Shown: positions 17,588 through 26,833, counted from the first letter of the stretch. The stretch is 35,000 nt of DNA from Methylomagnum ishizawai (GCF_900155475.1 NZ_FXAM01000004.1:1-35000), one strand, 5' to 3'. Numbers and translations: made by a program. Notes: generated by a model from the letters alone, not told the origin.

Positions 17588-18502
17588 TCAGGCGCGGACG
17601 ACATAGACCAAATCCTTCTCGACCCTCCAGGACACCAGGAAGCCCACCGTCCTCAACGCCTCCAACGCCGCCGCGACCTTTTCCCTGAGGTGGTCCAGGC
17701 GCTCCATGGTCAACCCGGCCCCTTCCCGGATCGTTTCCAGCTTCACCGGGAACGGCTCCCTGTGGCTGGCGAAATAGCCGTGCAGCCAGGATGCCAGCCC
17801 GCTGGGCAGGGCGAGGCGCTGTTCCCATTCGAACTGGGTGTAATGCACCTCGCCGAAGAACTCGACCATCTCCGGCGCGATCCTGACCTGATAAGTCTTC
17901 AAGGCGTGGCCCTCGGCGTTCTTCCAGCGGAAGAACGGGATCATCGACAGGCTGAGCCCTTCCTTCAGACGCTTGCTGTAGACGCCCAGGGCGGTGGCTT
18001 GCAGGCGGGTGATGCAATCGCGCAGGCGTTGGTAGCTTTTGCCGGAAGCGTCCCAGCCCACCGCCTTGCAGAAGGCGTGGGGGCCGAATTCCACCAACTC
18101 CCCCGGCGGCGTGTTGCGGGCGAGGTGGATGAGGTGCAGCCAGACGGTCTCGTCGTCCTGGCGCAGTTCCTCGCCGGTATAGGTGATGCTGCCGTCGCCG
18201 ATGACGTAGACATCGACGTTGGCGAGGTAGCCGCGCTTCTGTTTGCGGTTGCGGGCGTTGAACAGCGCGGACCGGACGATTTCGTTGGGCGCTCCGCGCT
18301 GGGATTCCGGCCAGAACGGCAGGCGGATGATGGGCGCGGCCTTGGCGGACGTGGGATTTTGGGGTTTGGGCGGGGTGCCGCTTTTGCCGGCCTCGGCGCG
18401 TTTGCGGGCGATGCGGCGGGCGGCGGCTTCCCAGGATTCGCCGGGCAGGGCTTCTTTCTGGATTTCTTCGGGCGTGAGGGCGGAAGGGTCGCGTTGGGTC
18501 AT
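17588..18502 (-). CDS. trfA: TrfA-family plasmid replication initiator
   Basis: The 304-residue protein matches TrfA (IncP-type initiator): LPFWPESQRGAPNEIVRSALFNAR, ITYTGEELRQDDETVWLHLIHLA, GWDASGKSYQRLRDCITRLQATAL, then the C-terminal winged helix WLHGYFASHREPFPVKLETI...GFLVSWRVEKDLVYV. The start at 18502 is supported by GAGG eight bases upstream; the frame remains open to 18598 without such a site. It points toward its iterons and DnaA boxes and lies convergent to the parA operon. It should bind the 17-bp iterons and load the helicase with DnaA. Confidence 0.92.
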   Translation of the reverse strand: MTQRDPSALTPEEIQKEALPGESWEAAARRIARKRAEAGKSGTPPKPQNPTSAKAAPIIRLPFWPESQRGAPNEIVRSALFNARNRKQKRGYLANVDVYVIGDGSITYTGEELRQDDETVWLHLIHLARNTPPGELVEFGPHAFCKAVGWDASGKSYQRLRDCITRLQATALGVYSKRLKEGLSLSMIPFFRWKNAEGHALKTYQVRIAPEMVEFFGEVHYTQFEWEQRLALPSGLASWLHGYFASHREPFPVKLETIREGAGLTMERLDHLREKVAAALEALRTVGFLVSWRVEKDLVYVVRA

Positions 18503-18563
18503 GGCGGATACCTCGCGGGGGTTTTTGCCTTCGGCCACCGCCGTGGGGGCCGGAACGGGGAGT

Positions 18564-19352
18564 TTACCCGCCCGCGCCATCGATGTTCCCAGGCCCATAC
18601 GGGGCGTGGGACGGGGCCGTCCACCCGCCGCCGACCGCCAGGGTCGGAGCGGGCAACAAGCGCTCGAATTCGCGCCGCACCACCGGATAGCATTCGCAGA
18701 CCCGCGCCTCCAGGCCGGGCCGGTCCAGCACCGTGATATGGCCCCGGCTGTAGTCGATCAACCCGGCCCGCTGCAATTTCCCGGCGGCTTCGGTCACGCC
18801 CTCGCGGCGCACGCCCAACATATTGGCGATCAATTCCTGGGTCATGGCGAGTTCGTTGCCGGACAGGCGGTCCAAGCTCAACAGCAGCCAGCGGCAAAGC
18901 TGTTGGTCCACGCTGTGGTGGCGGTTGCAGGCCGCCGTCTGCGCGGTCTGGATGATGAGCGCCTGGACATAGCGCAGCAGCAGCCGGGACAGCGGGCCGG
19001 TGCGGGCCGCTTCCCGCCGCAACAGCGCCGCCCGCAGCCGGTAGGCATGGCCGGCGCTCTGCACCACGGCCCGGTTGGGCATGGTGTTGCCGCCGGTGAA
19101 CAAGGCCACGCCGACCAGCCCTTCCCGGCCCACCACGGCGACCTCGGCGGATTCGCCGGTCGCCATCACGTACAACAAGGACACGATGCTGTCGGTGGGG
19201 AAATAGGCATGGCGCAATACCCCACCGGCTTCGTACAGCACCTTGCCCAGGGGCAGGGCGACCGCTTCCAGGTGCGGGGCCAAGCGCTCGTATTCGGCTT
19301 GGGGCAGGGCGCGGAGCAATTGGTTTTGGCGGGGGGCGTGCGGATTAACCAT
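18564..19352 (-). CDS. Crp/Fnr-family transcription regulator
   Basis: The 262-residue protein has an N-terminal cyclic-nucleotide-binding-like barrel (about 20-130: LRHAYFPTDSIVSLLYVMATGESAEVAVVGREGLVGV) and a C-terminal helix-turn-helix (about 165-225: LAMTQELIANMLGVRREGVTEAAGKLQRAGLIDYSRGHITVLD). No Fnr-type cysteine cluster is present and cNMP-contact residues are not obvious, so the signal is unknown. It lies just upstream of trfA on the same strand and downstream of the YsnF-type genes, which it may control. The C-terminal 30 residues are Gly/Pro-rich. Confidence 0.88.
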   Translation of the reverse strand: MVNPHAPRQNQLLRALPQAEYERLAPHLEAVALPLGKVLYEAGGVLRHAYFPTDSIVSLLYVMATGESAEVAVVGREGLVGVALFTGGNTMPNRAVVQSAGHAYRLRAALLRREAARTGPLSRLLLRYVQALIIQTAQTAACNRHHSVDQQLCRWLLLSLDRLSGNELAMTQELIANMLGVRREGVTEAAGKLQRAGLIDYSRGHITVLDRPGLEARVCECYPVVRREFERLLPAPTLAVGGGWTAPSHAPYGPGNIDGAGG

Positions 19353-19448
19353 ATGCGATCCTGTGCGCGGGCCGGTCGGGATGGCGGGGCCGCGCCGCCC
19401 GGCCCGCCACCGGACACGGGGCGGACGGCGCGTTGCCGGAAGTAGGGT

Positions 19449-20306
19449 TCAGGACTTGGGTTTGGGCTTGGTCTGGCCCGTGGCGGGGCCGGGCGGCAGG
19501 TTCTCGACCTCGACCTGGGTGCGGCGCACGGTGTCGTGGACGGTCTCGGTGCGCTCGGTCACGCCCTTGCTCACCACGACCTCCTCGACCACCTGGGCCT
19601 GTTTGGCGATCACCGCCTCCTCGGCCATCTCGGTCAGTTCGACCACGCTTTCCTTGAAGGCGCCGGTCTCGCCGGGGGCGAGCGGACGGTCCACCGGGTG
19701 GCGTTCGATATTGACGTGTTCCTCGCGCAGGCTCACGGTTTCGCTGACCGGGGTTTCGCTCACCCGGCTGTAGACCCGGACCCCGCCTTGCTCGACGGCG
19801 CGCTTGCCCACCTTCAGTTCTTCCTCGACCACCGGGATGCGGGTTCCGCCGCCTTCGCGGACATAGCCGCCCGGAGCGCCCGCTGTCGCTGTGGCCGTTC
19901 CGGTCCCAGGTCCATTCCAGCCCGAGCGCATCCACTGTTGGGCACGTTCCTGGATGTCCACCGCGCCGTGTTCTTCCAGGATTTCCACCGCCCGGTCCAC
20001 TTCCTCGGGGTTGGCGACATCCACCGTGACCACCACGCCGCCGCGCCGGACGCCCTCGGCGTAATAGCCCACGTCTTCCGGCGGCCAGCCCAGTTGCTGG
20101 CGGCGCTCCTCCAGGAAGCCCAGCTTCACCATCAGGCTGTGGAAGCCCGATTCCTTTTCCTGGCCGGTCTGGCCTTGGGCGGCGAATGCTTGGTCGTTGG
20201 CCACGATGCGGATGTGGTTTTGGTCGAAACCTTCCGCCACCAGATCGTCCACCGCCTCTTCGGCCCCGGCCCGTTGGTCCAGCAAACCTACTACCGTGTT
20301 CGTCAT
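19449..20306 (-). CDS. YsnF/DUF2382 stress protein with N-terminal general-stress domain
   Basis: The 285-residue protein begins MTNTVVGLLDQRAGAEEAVDDLVAEGF, the N-terminal domain often called general stress protein 17M-like. After a GT/AT-rich linker comes a DUF2382 (YsnF/AvaK) domain (about 150-265: RIPVVEEELKVGKRAVEQGGVRVYSRV, VSLREEHVNIERHPVDRPL). AAGGAGG precedes the ATG. The function is unknown; relatives are induced by desiccation or general stress. A second DUF2382 gene lies 21 bases upstream in the same operon. Confidence 0.85.
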   Translation of the reverse strand: MTNTVVGLLDQRAGAEEAVDDLVAEGFDQNHIRIVANDQAFAAQGQTGQEKESGFHSLMVKLGFLEERRQQLGWPPEDVGYYAEGVRRGGVVVTVDVANPEEVDRAVEILEEHGAVDIQERAQQWMRSGWNGPGTGTATATAGAPGGYVREGGGTRIPVVEEELKVGKRAVEQGGVRVYSRVSETPVSETVSLREEHVNIERHPVDRPLAPGETGAFKESVVELTEMAEEAVIAKQAQVVEEVVVSKGVTERTETVHDTVRRTQVEVENLPPGPATGQTKPKPKS

Positions 20307-20327
20307 AACGTCCTCCTTGGGATGGGT

Positions 20328-20777
20328 TCAAGCTTGGGTTGGGTCGTCTTCCGCCACCGGGGGCAGCCGTTCGACCGAGATTTCCTCGCGCCGCAACAGG
20401 GTTTCCTGGGTCCGGGGCCGGGGGGTCCGCCGTTTGGTGACGCGCAGTTCTTCCTTCAGGAACAGCCGCTTTTCGATCACCAGCCGCTCCTCCAGCACGG
20501 GGATGACCAGGGTGTCGCCTTCCTGCCGCGCCGCCACCGGGCCGTCCACGGGCTGGCCGATGGGGACGCGCTCGATGTCGAGGGTTTCGTCCCAGCCGTC
20601 GGCCTCAAGGGTTTCGCGCCGGGTCGAGACCTTCTTGACGATGCGTACCCGTCCGGTTTCGACCCGGCGTTTGGTCACGCTGGCCCGTTCCTCGACAACG
20701 GGGATGACCAGGGGGGTGGGGGGGTCGGCGGACGCGCCCGCTGCGGGTCCGGGGGGGTGGGGGGATGGACGTTCCAT
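20328..20777 (-). CDS. DUF2382 (YsnF-type) stress protein
   Basis: This 149-residue protein holds two DUF2382-like halves: IPVVEERASVTKRRVETGRVRIVKKV...VERVPIG-type and IPVLEERLVIEKRLFLKEELRVTKRR...REEISVERLPP. It starts the operon with the next gene 21 bases downstream. The first 25 residues are Pro/Gly-rich and the ribosome site is weak, so the start is uncertain. Confidence 0.8.
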   Translation of the reverse strand: MERPSPHPPGPAAGASADPPTPLVIPVVEERASVTKRRVETGRVRIVKKVSTRRETLEADGWDETLDIERVPIGQPVDGPVAARQEGDTLVIPVLEERLVIEKRLFLKEELRVTKRRTPRPRTQETLLRREEISVERLPPVAEDDPTQA

Positions 20778-20963
20778 GTCGCTGGCTGGGCCTTGCTGCG
20801 CCGGGGTGGGCCGGCGGATATGGATTGGAATGGCCGGGGTGGGGTAAGTTCCGGCGCGGGCCTAGGGGACAGAACTTAGCCGTTGCGCGCCGGATCGAAA
20901 TGCCGGAACCCCCGGTCCGGGCCGGGGGAAGGGCATCGGCAGCTATCGCAATGGAGGCGAGCC

Positions 20964-21605
20964 ATGGACCGGGATGATTTGGCCTTGCTCAAGCCCCGCG
21001 TCAAGCGGGTTCTGAACGATTTCCTGATCGGCGTGCTGGCCTTGCTGCCGGTGATCGTGGTCGGGGAAATCTTGGTGTTCCTGGCGGATTTGATCCTGGA
21101 ACTGGTGTTCGGCGTGAACCGGTATGTGGGGAACGCCTTCGTCACCTTCCTGGCCTTCGCCGCCGCGTTCGCCCTGCCGGTGTCCATCGGCCACAGGATC
21201 AACCGGCGGCGGCATTCGCTGGTGGTGTCGGGCCTGGATTACCTGGTGGGCCGGATTCCCTTCCTGGGCGCGGTCTACAAGATCGTCCAGCGCCTGATCG
21301 AACTGTTCCGCAATAAGCCGGGCGAGGCCAGGCGCGAGGTGGTCTACGTCGAATATCCCAAGGATGGCATGTGGGCACCGGCCTACCTGACCCACCGCGA
21401 AGGGGACCGCTGCGTGGTGTACGTGCCGACCTCGCCCAATCCCACCAACGGCTTCACCGTGATCGTGCATGAATCCAGGGTGGTCAAATCGGCCCTGGAT
21501 ATCTCGGAGGCGACCAGCTTCATCGTCAGCCTGGGTGCGGATTATCCGAAGTCGGAGGAGGCTTTGTCCCTGGCCGTGGCCAAGGCCGGGCCACAACCGC
21601 CCTGA
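20964..21605 (+). CDS. DUF502 family inner-membrane protein
   Basis: The 213-residue protein matches DUF502: two N-terminal membrane segments (about 20-50 and 55-80), the signature VGRIPFLGAVYKIVQRLIELF and VYVPTSPNPTNGFTVIVHESRV-type C-terminal domain, ending in SLGADYPKSEEAL. GGAGG six bases before the ATG fixes the start. The family's role is unknown. It is divergent from the YsnF-type operon, with 186 bp between them. Confidence 0.9.
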   Translation: MDRDDLALLKPRVKRVLNDFLIGVLALLPVIVVGEILVFLADLILELVFGVNRYVGNAFVTFLAFAAAFALPVSIGHRINRRRHSLVVSGLDYLVGRIPFLGAVYKIVQRLIELFRNKPGEARREVVYVEYPKDGMWAPAYLTHREGDRCVVYVPTSPNPTNGFTVIVHESRVVKSALDISEATSFIVSLGADYPKSEEALSLAVAKAGPQPP

Positions 21606-21755
21606 GGTGGGCGCTGCCGCGATTTCCGGTTGGATGGCTGTTAGGGTACGCGAATGGCGTGATCGTGCGCTGGCGGGCGTTCTAGGGCGGGTTTTGGCGG
21701 GTCTGGTTGGGGGGGCGGATGCCCGGTTGGGGGCATCCACCCAGGGTCGCGGGTC

Positions 21756-22046
21756 TCAGTCGTCCTTGCGGCCGCCGCCTTTGCCGCCGTGGCTGCTTTC
21801 GCCACCCTTGCGGCCGATATCCGCCATGTGTTCGCGGTCGCGGCTCACCGCTTCGCCGCCTTTCTGGCCGGCCCGGCGGGCTTCCTCCGAATCGAACTCA
21901 TGGGCGGTTCCCTTCTCGTGCGCGGCGTGTCCGCCCTTGCTGGCGATCTCGCGTTGCTTCTCCTTGTCCATCGAAGCGAAGCCGCGTTCGCTCTTCTTGC
22001 CCTGCTCTGGGTTGTCCTGGTCCTGTCCTTTCTTCGACGCAGCCAT
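21756..22046 (-). CDS. KGG-repeat stress-induced protein (YciG/GsiB-like)
   Basis: The 96-residue, very hydrophilic protein has several KGG motifs: GFASMDKEKQREIASKGGHAAHEKG, EEARRAGQKGGEAVSRD and MADIGRKGGESSHGG. These are the hallmark of small stress proteins such as GsiB and YciG, thought to be hydrophilin-like. GAGGAAAGG precedes the ATG. It belongs with the stress cluster around it. Confidence 0.88.
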   Translation of the reverse strand: MAASKKGQDQDNPEQGKKSERGFASMDKEKQREIASKGGHAAHEKGTAHEFDSEEARRAGQKGGEAVSRDREHMADIGRKGGESSHGGKGGGRKDD

Positions 22047-22153
22047 GATCCTTTCCTCGTGTAGCCATGGGATGGCCTTGACGGCCCGGACCCGGCCTGG
22101 GTCCTCAGGGGTTGGATATCCGGCTGGATTGGAAAAGTTCAGCGTATTTTCGC

Positions 22154-22310
22154 CTAGGAGTCTGTCGGACTTTCCGATAAAAAGACCGAATTGACCATTT
22201 TGTGGTCAATTTTGGCGCTTCTACATGAATTTTCGATTATTCGAATTCGATGAGTCGCCCAAATATTCGTGTACAAGCGCTTCGCGCTTGGAAGTCCGAC
22301 AGACTCCTAG
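22154..22310. mobile_element. MITE with 19-bp perfect terminal inverted repeats
   Basis: CTAGGAGTCTGTCGGACTT (22154-22172) is exactly repeated in inverse at 22292-22310. The 157-bp interior is A+T-rich, has no gene, and holds the palindrome TTGACCA/TGGTCAA. The outermost CTAG may be target duplication or part of the ends. It resembles a miniature, transposase-less insertion element. It supplies the stop codon of the DUF2721 gene on its right. Confidence 0.75.
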
Positions 22311-22786
22311 CGCCCCTCCTCCTCGGTCCGCCCGGCGATGGCGTCGATCAACTCATAAAGCTGTTCCTCCTCCTTCTCCGAACTGAGCCCGATGGCCACC
22401 TCCGAGATGTAGAACAGCATCCCCACCAGCAGCGACAGCACCGACAGCACGAACATCAGCACGGCCACCACCTGGGCCGCCGGCACGTACAGGGCCAGGC
22501 CCAGCAGCAGGCAAGTGACCATGGTGCCGATGCCGCCCAGCAGGGTGTAGAAGAAAGCGTTCTTGATCCGGCCGGCCCGGTGCTGGATCGATTCGATCTG
22601 GGCTTGCAGGACCAGGACTTCCTGTTTCTTGCCGGCCAGGGCGGCGAGGTGCTTGTCCTTATGGAAGGCCCGCAGCCGGTTGACGATGCCCATCAGCCGG
22701 GCGTTGATCGAAAGGACAAGCAGCCCCGTGGCCGAGATGAAGATGGCCGGGGCGACGAAGGCTTGGAAGAGTTCCGTCTGGGTCAT
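22307..22786 (-). CDS. DUF2721 family membrane protein
   Basis: The 159-residue protein starts MTQTELFQAFVAPAIFISATGLLVLSINARLMGIVNRLR and has three membrane segments (about 8-30, 76-100, 104-130), matching DUF2721. The stop codon TAG (22307-22309) lies inside the terminal repeat of the MITE, so the natural C-terminus may have been cut or replaced by a few residues. The family's role is unknown. Confidence 0.8.
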   Translation of the reverse strand: MTQTELFQAFVAPAIFISATGLLVLSINARLMGIVNRLRAFHKDKHLAALAGKKQEVLVLQAQIESIQHRAGRIKNAFFYTLLGGIGTMVTCLLLGLALYVPAAQVVAVLMFVLSVLSLLVGMLFYISEVAIGLSSEKEEEQLYELIDAIAGRTEEEGR

Positions 22787-22940
22787 GGTTTGCCTGTGGG
22801 GGAAAGGCCGCAGGGCGCGGCGGCACCCCCGAAGTTTAGCGAGTGCCGCCCCGCCCCGTGCGTGCGCCCTGGCAAACCGCCGGGTCCGGCCGATAATTGG
22901 GATATGGGTACGAGACCCGCCTATCCCGCGAGGTGCCGCC

Positions 22941-23075
22941 ATGAGCCACTTGAACCTTCTGCTCCACCTGATGAACCAGCGGACCTCCATCCAGGAGGCC
23001 CAGATGGAACGCGCCGCCGCCCTGATCCTGGCCGGGGCGCTGGTCCTGATCGCGGTGGCCCTGATGCTGCTGTGA
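22941..23075 (+). CDS. 44-aa single-pass membrane protein
   Basis: The product MSHLNLLLHLMNQRTSIQEA... has one membrane segment (about residues 26-44). GAGG lies eight bases before the ATG and a hairpin ACGGCCC-GTGAT-GGGCCGT (23076-23094) follows the stop. No family is recognised. Confidence 0.5.
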   Translation: MSHLNLLLHLMNQRTSIQEAQMERAAALILAGALVLIAVALMLL

Positions 23076-23274
23076 ACGGCCCGTGATGGGCCGTCGCGGC
23101 GGGGAATCCGTCCCCCACGTGGATATGGGCGCGGGGGTGGCGGGGCTGTCGCCATCTTTTTTCGCCGCTTCCTCCCGGTGGAGACACACAAGCCTCAGCC
23201 TTCGATAGAACCCAAAGCCCCCGCGTCCGGCAAACCGGGTGGAGAACCGGCCTGGCCCGGTCCGTTCGTACACG

Positions 23275-23299
23275 AAAAAGGCCGCCGATGCGGCCTTTT
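23275..23299. terminator. Hairpin terminator after the first collagen-like gene
   Basis: AAAAAGGCCGC-CGAT-GCGGCCTTTT lies 17 bases beyond the stop of the minus-strand gene ending at 23316. It can act in both directions. Confidence 0.7.
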
Positions 23300-23315
23300 C
23301 ACGGTCTCCGTCGCC

Positions 23316-24494
23316 CTATTGGCAACTGAACGTCACCCAGAGCGATTTGCCATCGACGCTCAACGCCTGGTTGCCATCCACCTGCACGGCATAAGTATCG
23401 CCCGCGTTGAAGGACGCCGCCCCGCTGGCGGTGCAAGTCCGTTGGCCGGCAGCGATGGTGCAATCCACCCCCGGCGACATGAACACGGCATCGACGCCCT
23501 TGCGTAGCGTGAAGCTGTAGTTACCCGTGGTGTTGCCGCTGAAGGCGGCCCTGAGGGTCGCCGCCGCGCAGCTTTGCGGGATGATGCGGTGGCCGTCGCT
23601 CTCCTGGGCGATGGGCAGGTTGCCATAGCCCAGCCAGGCCGTCCCGTTGCCGTTGATGTTGGTCCCGAACACGCTGTAGGTATCCGAATACAAGGCACCA
23701 CCGGCGGGCGTCGTCCATTGGGTGTTGTAGTCGGTGCCGTCGATCTTCGCCAAAACCTGTCCGGCGCTGCCGCCGGTGGGGACGCCCGGACCCGTGGCCC
23801 CGGTCGGGCCGGTGGCTCCCGTCGCTCCCGTGGCCCCGGTCGGACCCTGCGGCCCGTCCGGGCCGGTCGGGCCGGTGACCCCGGTCGCGCCGGTCGGCCC
23901 CTGCGGCCCGGCCGGACCGATCAGGGTGACATCGACGAAGGCCGCATGGCTGGTGTCGGTGTTCTCCTTGCTGTCGAGGGACACCTCCCCCACCGTCGTG
24001 GTCAACAGGATCGAACGGCCCGGATCACCGGGGTTGTCCACCCAATATTTGACAATATCGGAAACATCCACGCTGACCCATTGCGGCAGGTTGTTGATGG
24101 CGGTGGAGTCCGTGAACGGCGCGGGGAGCGCGGCGTCCGTCAGGCCGGTGTTGGCGGTGAGGGTGCCCTCCGCCCAGTCGGCGTTGGCCCTTTTCACGAC
24201 GAAGCGGGCGCTGTTGTTGGTGGAGCCGCGCACCCAGACGTGCAGCATGGCCTTGGCGATGTCCGAGCTGGCGGTACCGGCCGGAAGGAAGGTGGCCATG
24301 GATTTGAACTTGAACAGCACGGTCTTGCCGGTGCCGTTGGCCGGGAGGAGGGTGGCCGAGCCGTAGTTCACCGTGGGGTTGGCGCTGTCGGTGTAGCTGT
24401 CGGAGCGGACGGGGATTTCCACCGCCCGCGCGGCGAAGGGGGCGAGGACCGCCGTGGCGAGCGCGGCGCGGAGGAACTGCATGGATCGGGTCAT
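23316..24494 (-). CDS. Secreted collagen-like protein with DNRLRE-type N-terminal domain (copy A)
   Basis: The 392-residue protein has a signal peptide ([20 protein letters not shown]). A DNRLRE-like domain follows (about 25-195: [66 protein letters not shown]). Next are about 16 Gly-X-Y triplets ([19 protein letters not shown]...), a [23 protein letters not shown] hinge and a C-terminal beta domain ending in WVTFSCQ. Collagen-like rods usually trimerise and display the end domain at the surface. It is a tandem paralogue of the upstream gene. Confidence 0.85.
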   Translation of the reverse strand: MTRSMQFLRAALATAVLAPFAARAVEIPVRSDSYTDSANPTVNYGSATLLPANGTGKTVLFKFKSMATFLPAGTASSDIAKAMLHVWVRGSTNNSARFVVKRANADWAEGTLTANTGLTDAALPAPFTDSTAINNLPQWVSVDVSDIVKYWVDNPGDPGRSILLTTTVGEVSLDSKENTDTSHAAFVDVTLIGPAGPQGPTGATGVTGPTGPDGPQGPTGATGATGATGPTGATGPGVPTGGSAGQVLAKIDGTDYNTQWTTPAGGALYSDTYSVFGTNINGNGTAWLGYGNLPIAQESDGHRIIPQSCAAATLRAAFSGNTTGNYSFTLRKGVDAVFMSPGVDCTIAAGQRTCTASGAASFNAGDTYAVQVDGNQALSVDGKSLWVTFSCQ

Positions 24495-26021
24495 CTTTCG
24501 TGTCCGGGGGTGTTTGCTGATGGATGGCTTGGCGCTTCGTCAGCCGTGGTGGGGCGGACCGCGACCCGGCGAACCCTGGCTGGCGGGTCGCGCTATCGCC
24601 CACCCACCCCATGGCAAGCCCACGTTATAAGGCCCACGGTTGCGGGAGGTTTGCGGTGGTGGGTAAGGAATATACCCACCCTGCCAGCGGCTTGGAATGG
24701 CCGGATTCCCCGCCGCAAGCGCCCGCTAAAACGGTGGACTATGGCTATTGGCAGGTCACTGTCATGTAGACCGCCACGCCGCCGCCGGTATTATGCGCTT
24801 GGGTACCCCCGGTCACGAGTATCCCCAGGCCATCCCCCGCGACGAACGAAGTATTGCTGGAAGTATTACAAGACCGGACCGAGCCGCCCCCGAAATTACT
24901 GGCGCAGGTCATTACGTCGCTATAGGTATACGAGCTTCCGGTATTGGTGGCCTTCCGCAGCTTGATGGTATAGGTATTGGAGCTGACCACGGTATTGGAG
25001 ATGGCATTCATGGAAACCTTGCTACACGGGGCGCTCAGCATCCTGAAACCGTCTTGCTCGTTGCTGGATTGCGCCTGGGTGCCCCCGATGATGGTGATGT
25101 AATGGGCGCTCAGGATGGTGCTATTGCCACTGTTGATGAGGAAATTGAATTGCTGCGGGATATCCATGGGCTTCCAATTCGAGGCGCTACTGTCGTAGGT
25201 CAGCACCTGGCCGTTGGTCGGTGCCGTGGACGCCACGGTGGTGCCCTGGAGGCTGGTGGCGTTGGAACCGCCGCCGGTCGGGGTCGTCCATTGGGTGTTG
25301 TAGTCGGTGCCGTCGATCTTCGCCAAAACCTGTCCGGCGCTGCCGCCGGTGGGGACGCCCGGACCCGTGGCCCCGGTCGGGCCGGTGGCGCCTGTCGCAC
25401 CAGTCGCGCCAGCGGCCCCGGTCGCGCCGGTCGCGCCGGTCGGACCCTGCGGCCCGGCCGGGCCGATCAGGGTGACATCGACAAAGGCCGCATGGCTGGT
25501 GTCGGTGTTCTCCTTGCTGTCGAGGGTCACCTCCCCCACCGTCGTGGTCAACAGGATCGAACGGCCCGGATCGCCGGGGTTGTCCACCCAATATTTGACA
25601 ATATCGGAAACATCCACGCTGACCCATTGCGGCAGGTTGTTGATGGCGGTGGAGTCCGTGAACGGCGCGGGGAGCGCGGCGTCGCCCAGGCCGGTGTTGG
25701 CGGTGAGGGTGCCCTCCGCCCAGTCGGCGTTGGCCCTTTTCACGACGAAGCGGGCGCTGTTGTTGGTGGAGCCGCGCACCCAGACGTGCAGCATGGCCTT
25801 GGCGATGTCCGAGCTGGCGGTACCGGCCGGAAGGAAGGTGGCCATGGATTTGAACTTGAACAGCACGGTCTTGCCGGTGCCGTTGGCCGGGAGGAGGGTG
25901 GCCGAGCCGTAGTTCACCGTGGGGTTGGCGCTGTCGGTGTAGCTGTCGGAGCGGACGGGGATTTCCACCGCCCGCGCGGCGAAGGGGGCGAGGACCGCCG
26001 TGGCGAGCGCGGCGCGGAGGA
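23710..26021 (-). repeat. Near-identical 0.75-kb direct repeat in two collagen-like genes
   Basis: The segment 23710-24475 repeats at 25283-26021. Outside the collagen triplets, only about five base changes are seen over some 550 bp. Differences concentrate in triplet number: copy B is shorter. The DNA flanking the repeats, including both C-terminal domains and both first codons, differs. Confidence 0.85.
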
Positions 26022-26043
26022 GCGGTTGTACGGGGTTGGTCAT
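24745..26043 (-). CDS. Secreted collagen-like protein with DNRLRE-type N-terminal domain (copy B)
   Basis: The 432-residue protein has the same signal peptide and DNRLRE-like domain as copy A, a shorter Gly-X-Y region, and the same [23 protein letters not shown] hinge. It then carries a second linker (TSLQGTTVASTAPTNGQVLTYDSSASNWKP) and a different C-terminal beta domain ending in VAVYMTVTCQ. AGGAAC precedes the ATG at 26043. The frame is open further upstream, but with no coding character. The common rod with an exchanged tip suggests variation of surface binding. Confidence 0.85.
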   Translation of the reverse strand: MTNPVQPLLRAALATAVLAPFAARAVEIPVRSDSYTDSANPTVNYGSATLLPANGTGKTVLFKFKSMATFLPAGTASSDIAKAMLHVWVRGSTNNSARFVVKRANADWAEGTLTANTGLGDAALPAPFTDSTAINNLPQWVSVDVSDIVKYWVDNPGDPGRSILLTTTVGEVTLDSKENTDTSHAAFVDVTLIGPAGPQGPTGATGATGAAGATGATGATGPTGATGPGVPTGGSAGQVLAKIDGTDYNTQWTTPTGGGSNATSLQGTTVASTAPTNGQVLTYDSSASNWKPMDIPQQFNFLINSGNSTILSAHYITIIGGTQAQSSNEQDGFRMLSAPCSKVSMNAISNTVVSSNTYTIKLRKATNTGSSYTYSDVMTCASNFGGGSVRSCNTSSNTSFVAGDGLGILVTGGTQAHNTGGGVAVYMTVTCQ

Positions 26044-26303
26044 CGTCGTGTTCCTAGGAGGGGTTGTTCGGCAGATAAGGTAGTTGTACAGGCCCAGGCA
26101 CGAAGAATAGCCGTCGACGGAAGATTTGTGATGGTTGGGCGACACCCGGCCCGATGCAGCCGACGGCCTGGGCGGAATCGGGGCACCGGGCCACCGGAGG
26201 GGCGTTCCGGCGGCCACGGCGTTATAGTTCGCGTCCCACCCAGCACGACGAGGAACCCCATGCCGACCGCTCCCCGCACCGCGACCACGGAGGCGCACCC
26301 CGC

Positions 26304-26783
26304 TTGAACCCGGCGCCCCCCCGCAAAGCCAAGGACCGGGCCGAGTCCCGCGATCCCCGCACCCTCGACATGTTCGACCCGCCCCCCCGGCGCGTGGCGA
26401 CGCCCCGGCCCGCCAGGGCGCGGCGCAAGCCCGGACCCGGCGCGCCGCCCCCGCCGTCACCGGAAACCGCGTCCGCCGACCCGGTCCCGGCGCTGGCGCC
26501 GGACGAGCGGGCCGAATTGGAACGCCTGCGCCTGCGGGCCGAGGAATCCGAGCGCGAATACCAGGATGGCCGGGCCTTGATCGAGTCCATCGAGGGCTAT
26601 CTGGCCGAGGAATACGCCAAATCCGAGGCGCTGGCGCGGGAGAACGAGCAACTGCGCGGCAGGTTGGGCGAATGGCTCCAGCGCACGCAGGAACTGGAAC
26701 GCGAGCGCGAGCAACTGGTGGGGATACTGATCACGCTGCTGAAGGACCGCAACCGGCAGGCGCGGAAGCAGGCGGGGTTCTGA
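26304..26783 (+). CDS. Coiled-coil protein, function unknown
   Basis: The 159-residue product has a basic, Pro-rich N-terminal third and a coiled coil from about residue 70 to 150 (ERAELERLRLRAEESEREYQDG, EEYAKSEALARENEQLRGRL, LEREREQLVGILITLLKDRNRQ). The likely start is TTG at 26304, after GGAGG; ATG at 26370 is the alternative. The TTG overlaps the stop of a 15-codon frame (26261-26307) that may act as a coupled leader. It ends 24 bases before a terminator. Confidence 0.6.
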   Translation: MNPAPPRKAKDRAESRDPRTLDMFDPPPRRVATPRPARARRKPGPGAPPPPSPETASADPVPALAPDERAELERLRLRAEESEREYQDGRALIESIEGYLAEEYAKSEALARENEQLRGRLGEWLQRTQELEREREQLVGILITLLKDRNRQARKQAGF

Positions 26784-26806
26784 ACCGCCGCCGTCGGCGA
26801 GTGGAT

Positions 26807-26833
26807 AAAAAAAGGCCGCGCGAGCGGCCTTTT
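26807..26833. terminator. Bidirectional terminator between convergent genes
   Basis: AAAAAAAGGCCGC-GCGA-GCGGCCTTTT separates the plus-strand coiled-coil gene from the minus-strand secreted protein gene. It belongs to the repeated hairpin family. Confidence 0.8.

Noticed and set aside
20883-20963. N-terminal extension of the DUF502 protein
   Set aside because: GGAGG and family alignment place the start at 20964.
26261-26307. 15-codon leader peptide before the coiled-coil gene
   Set aside because: Overlap with the TTG start is suggestive, but there is no independent support; mentioned only in the gene entry.
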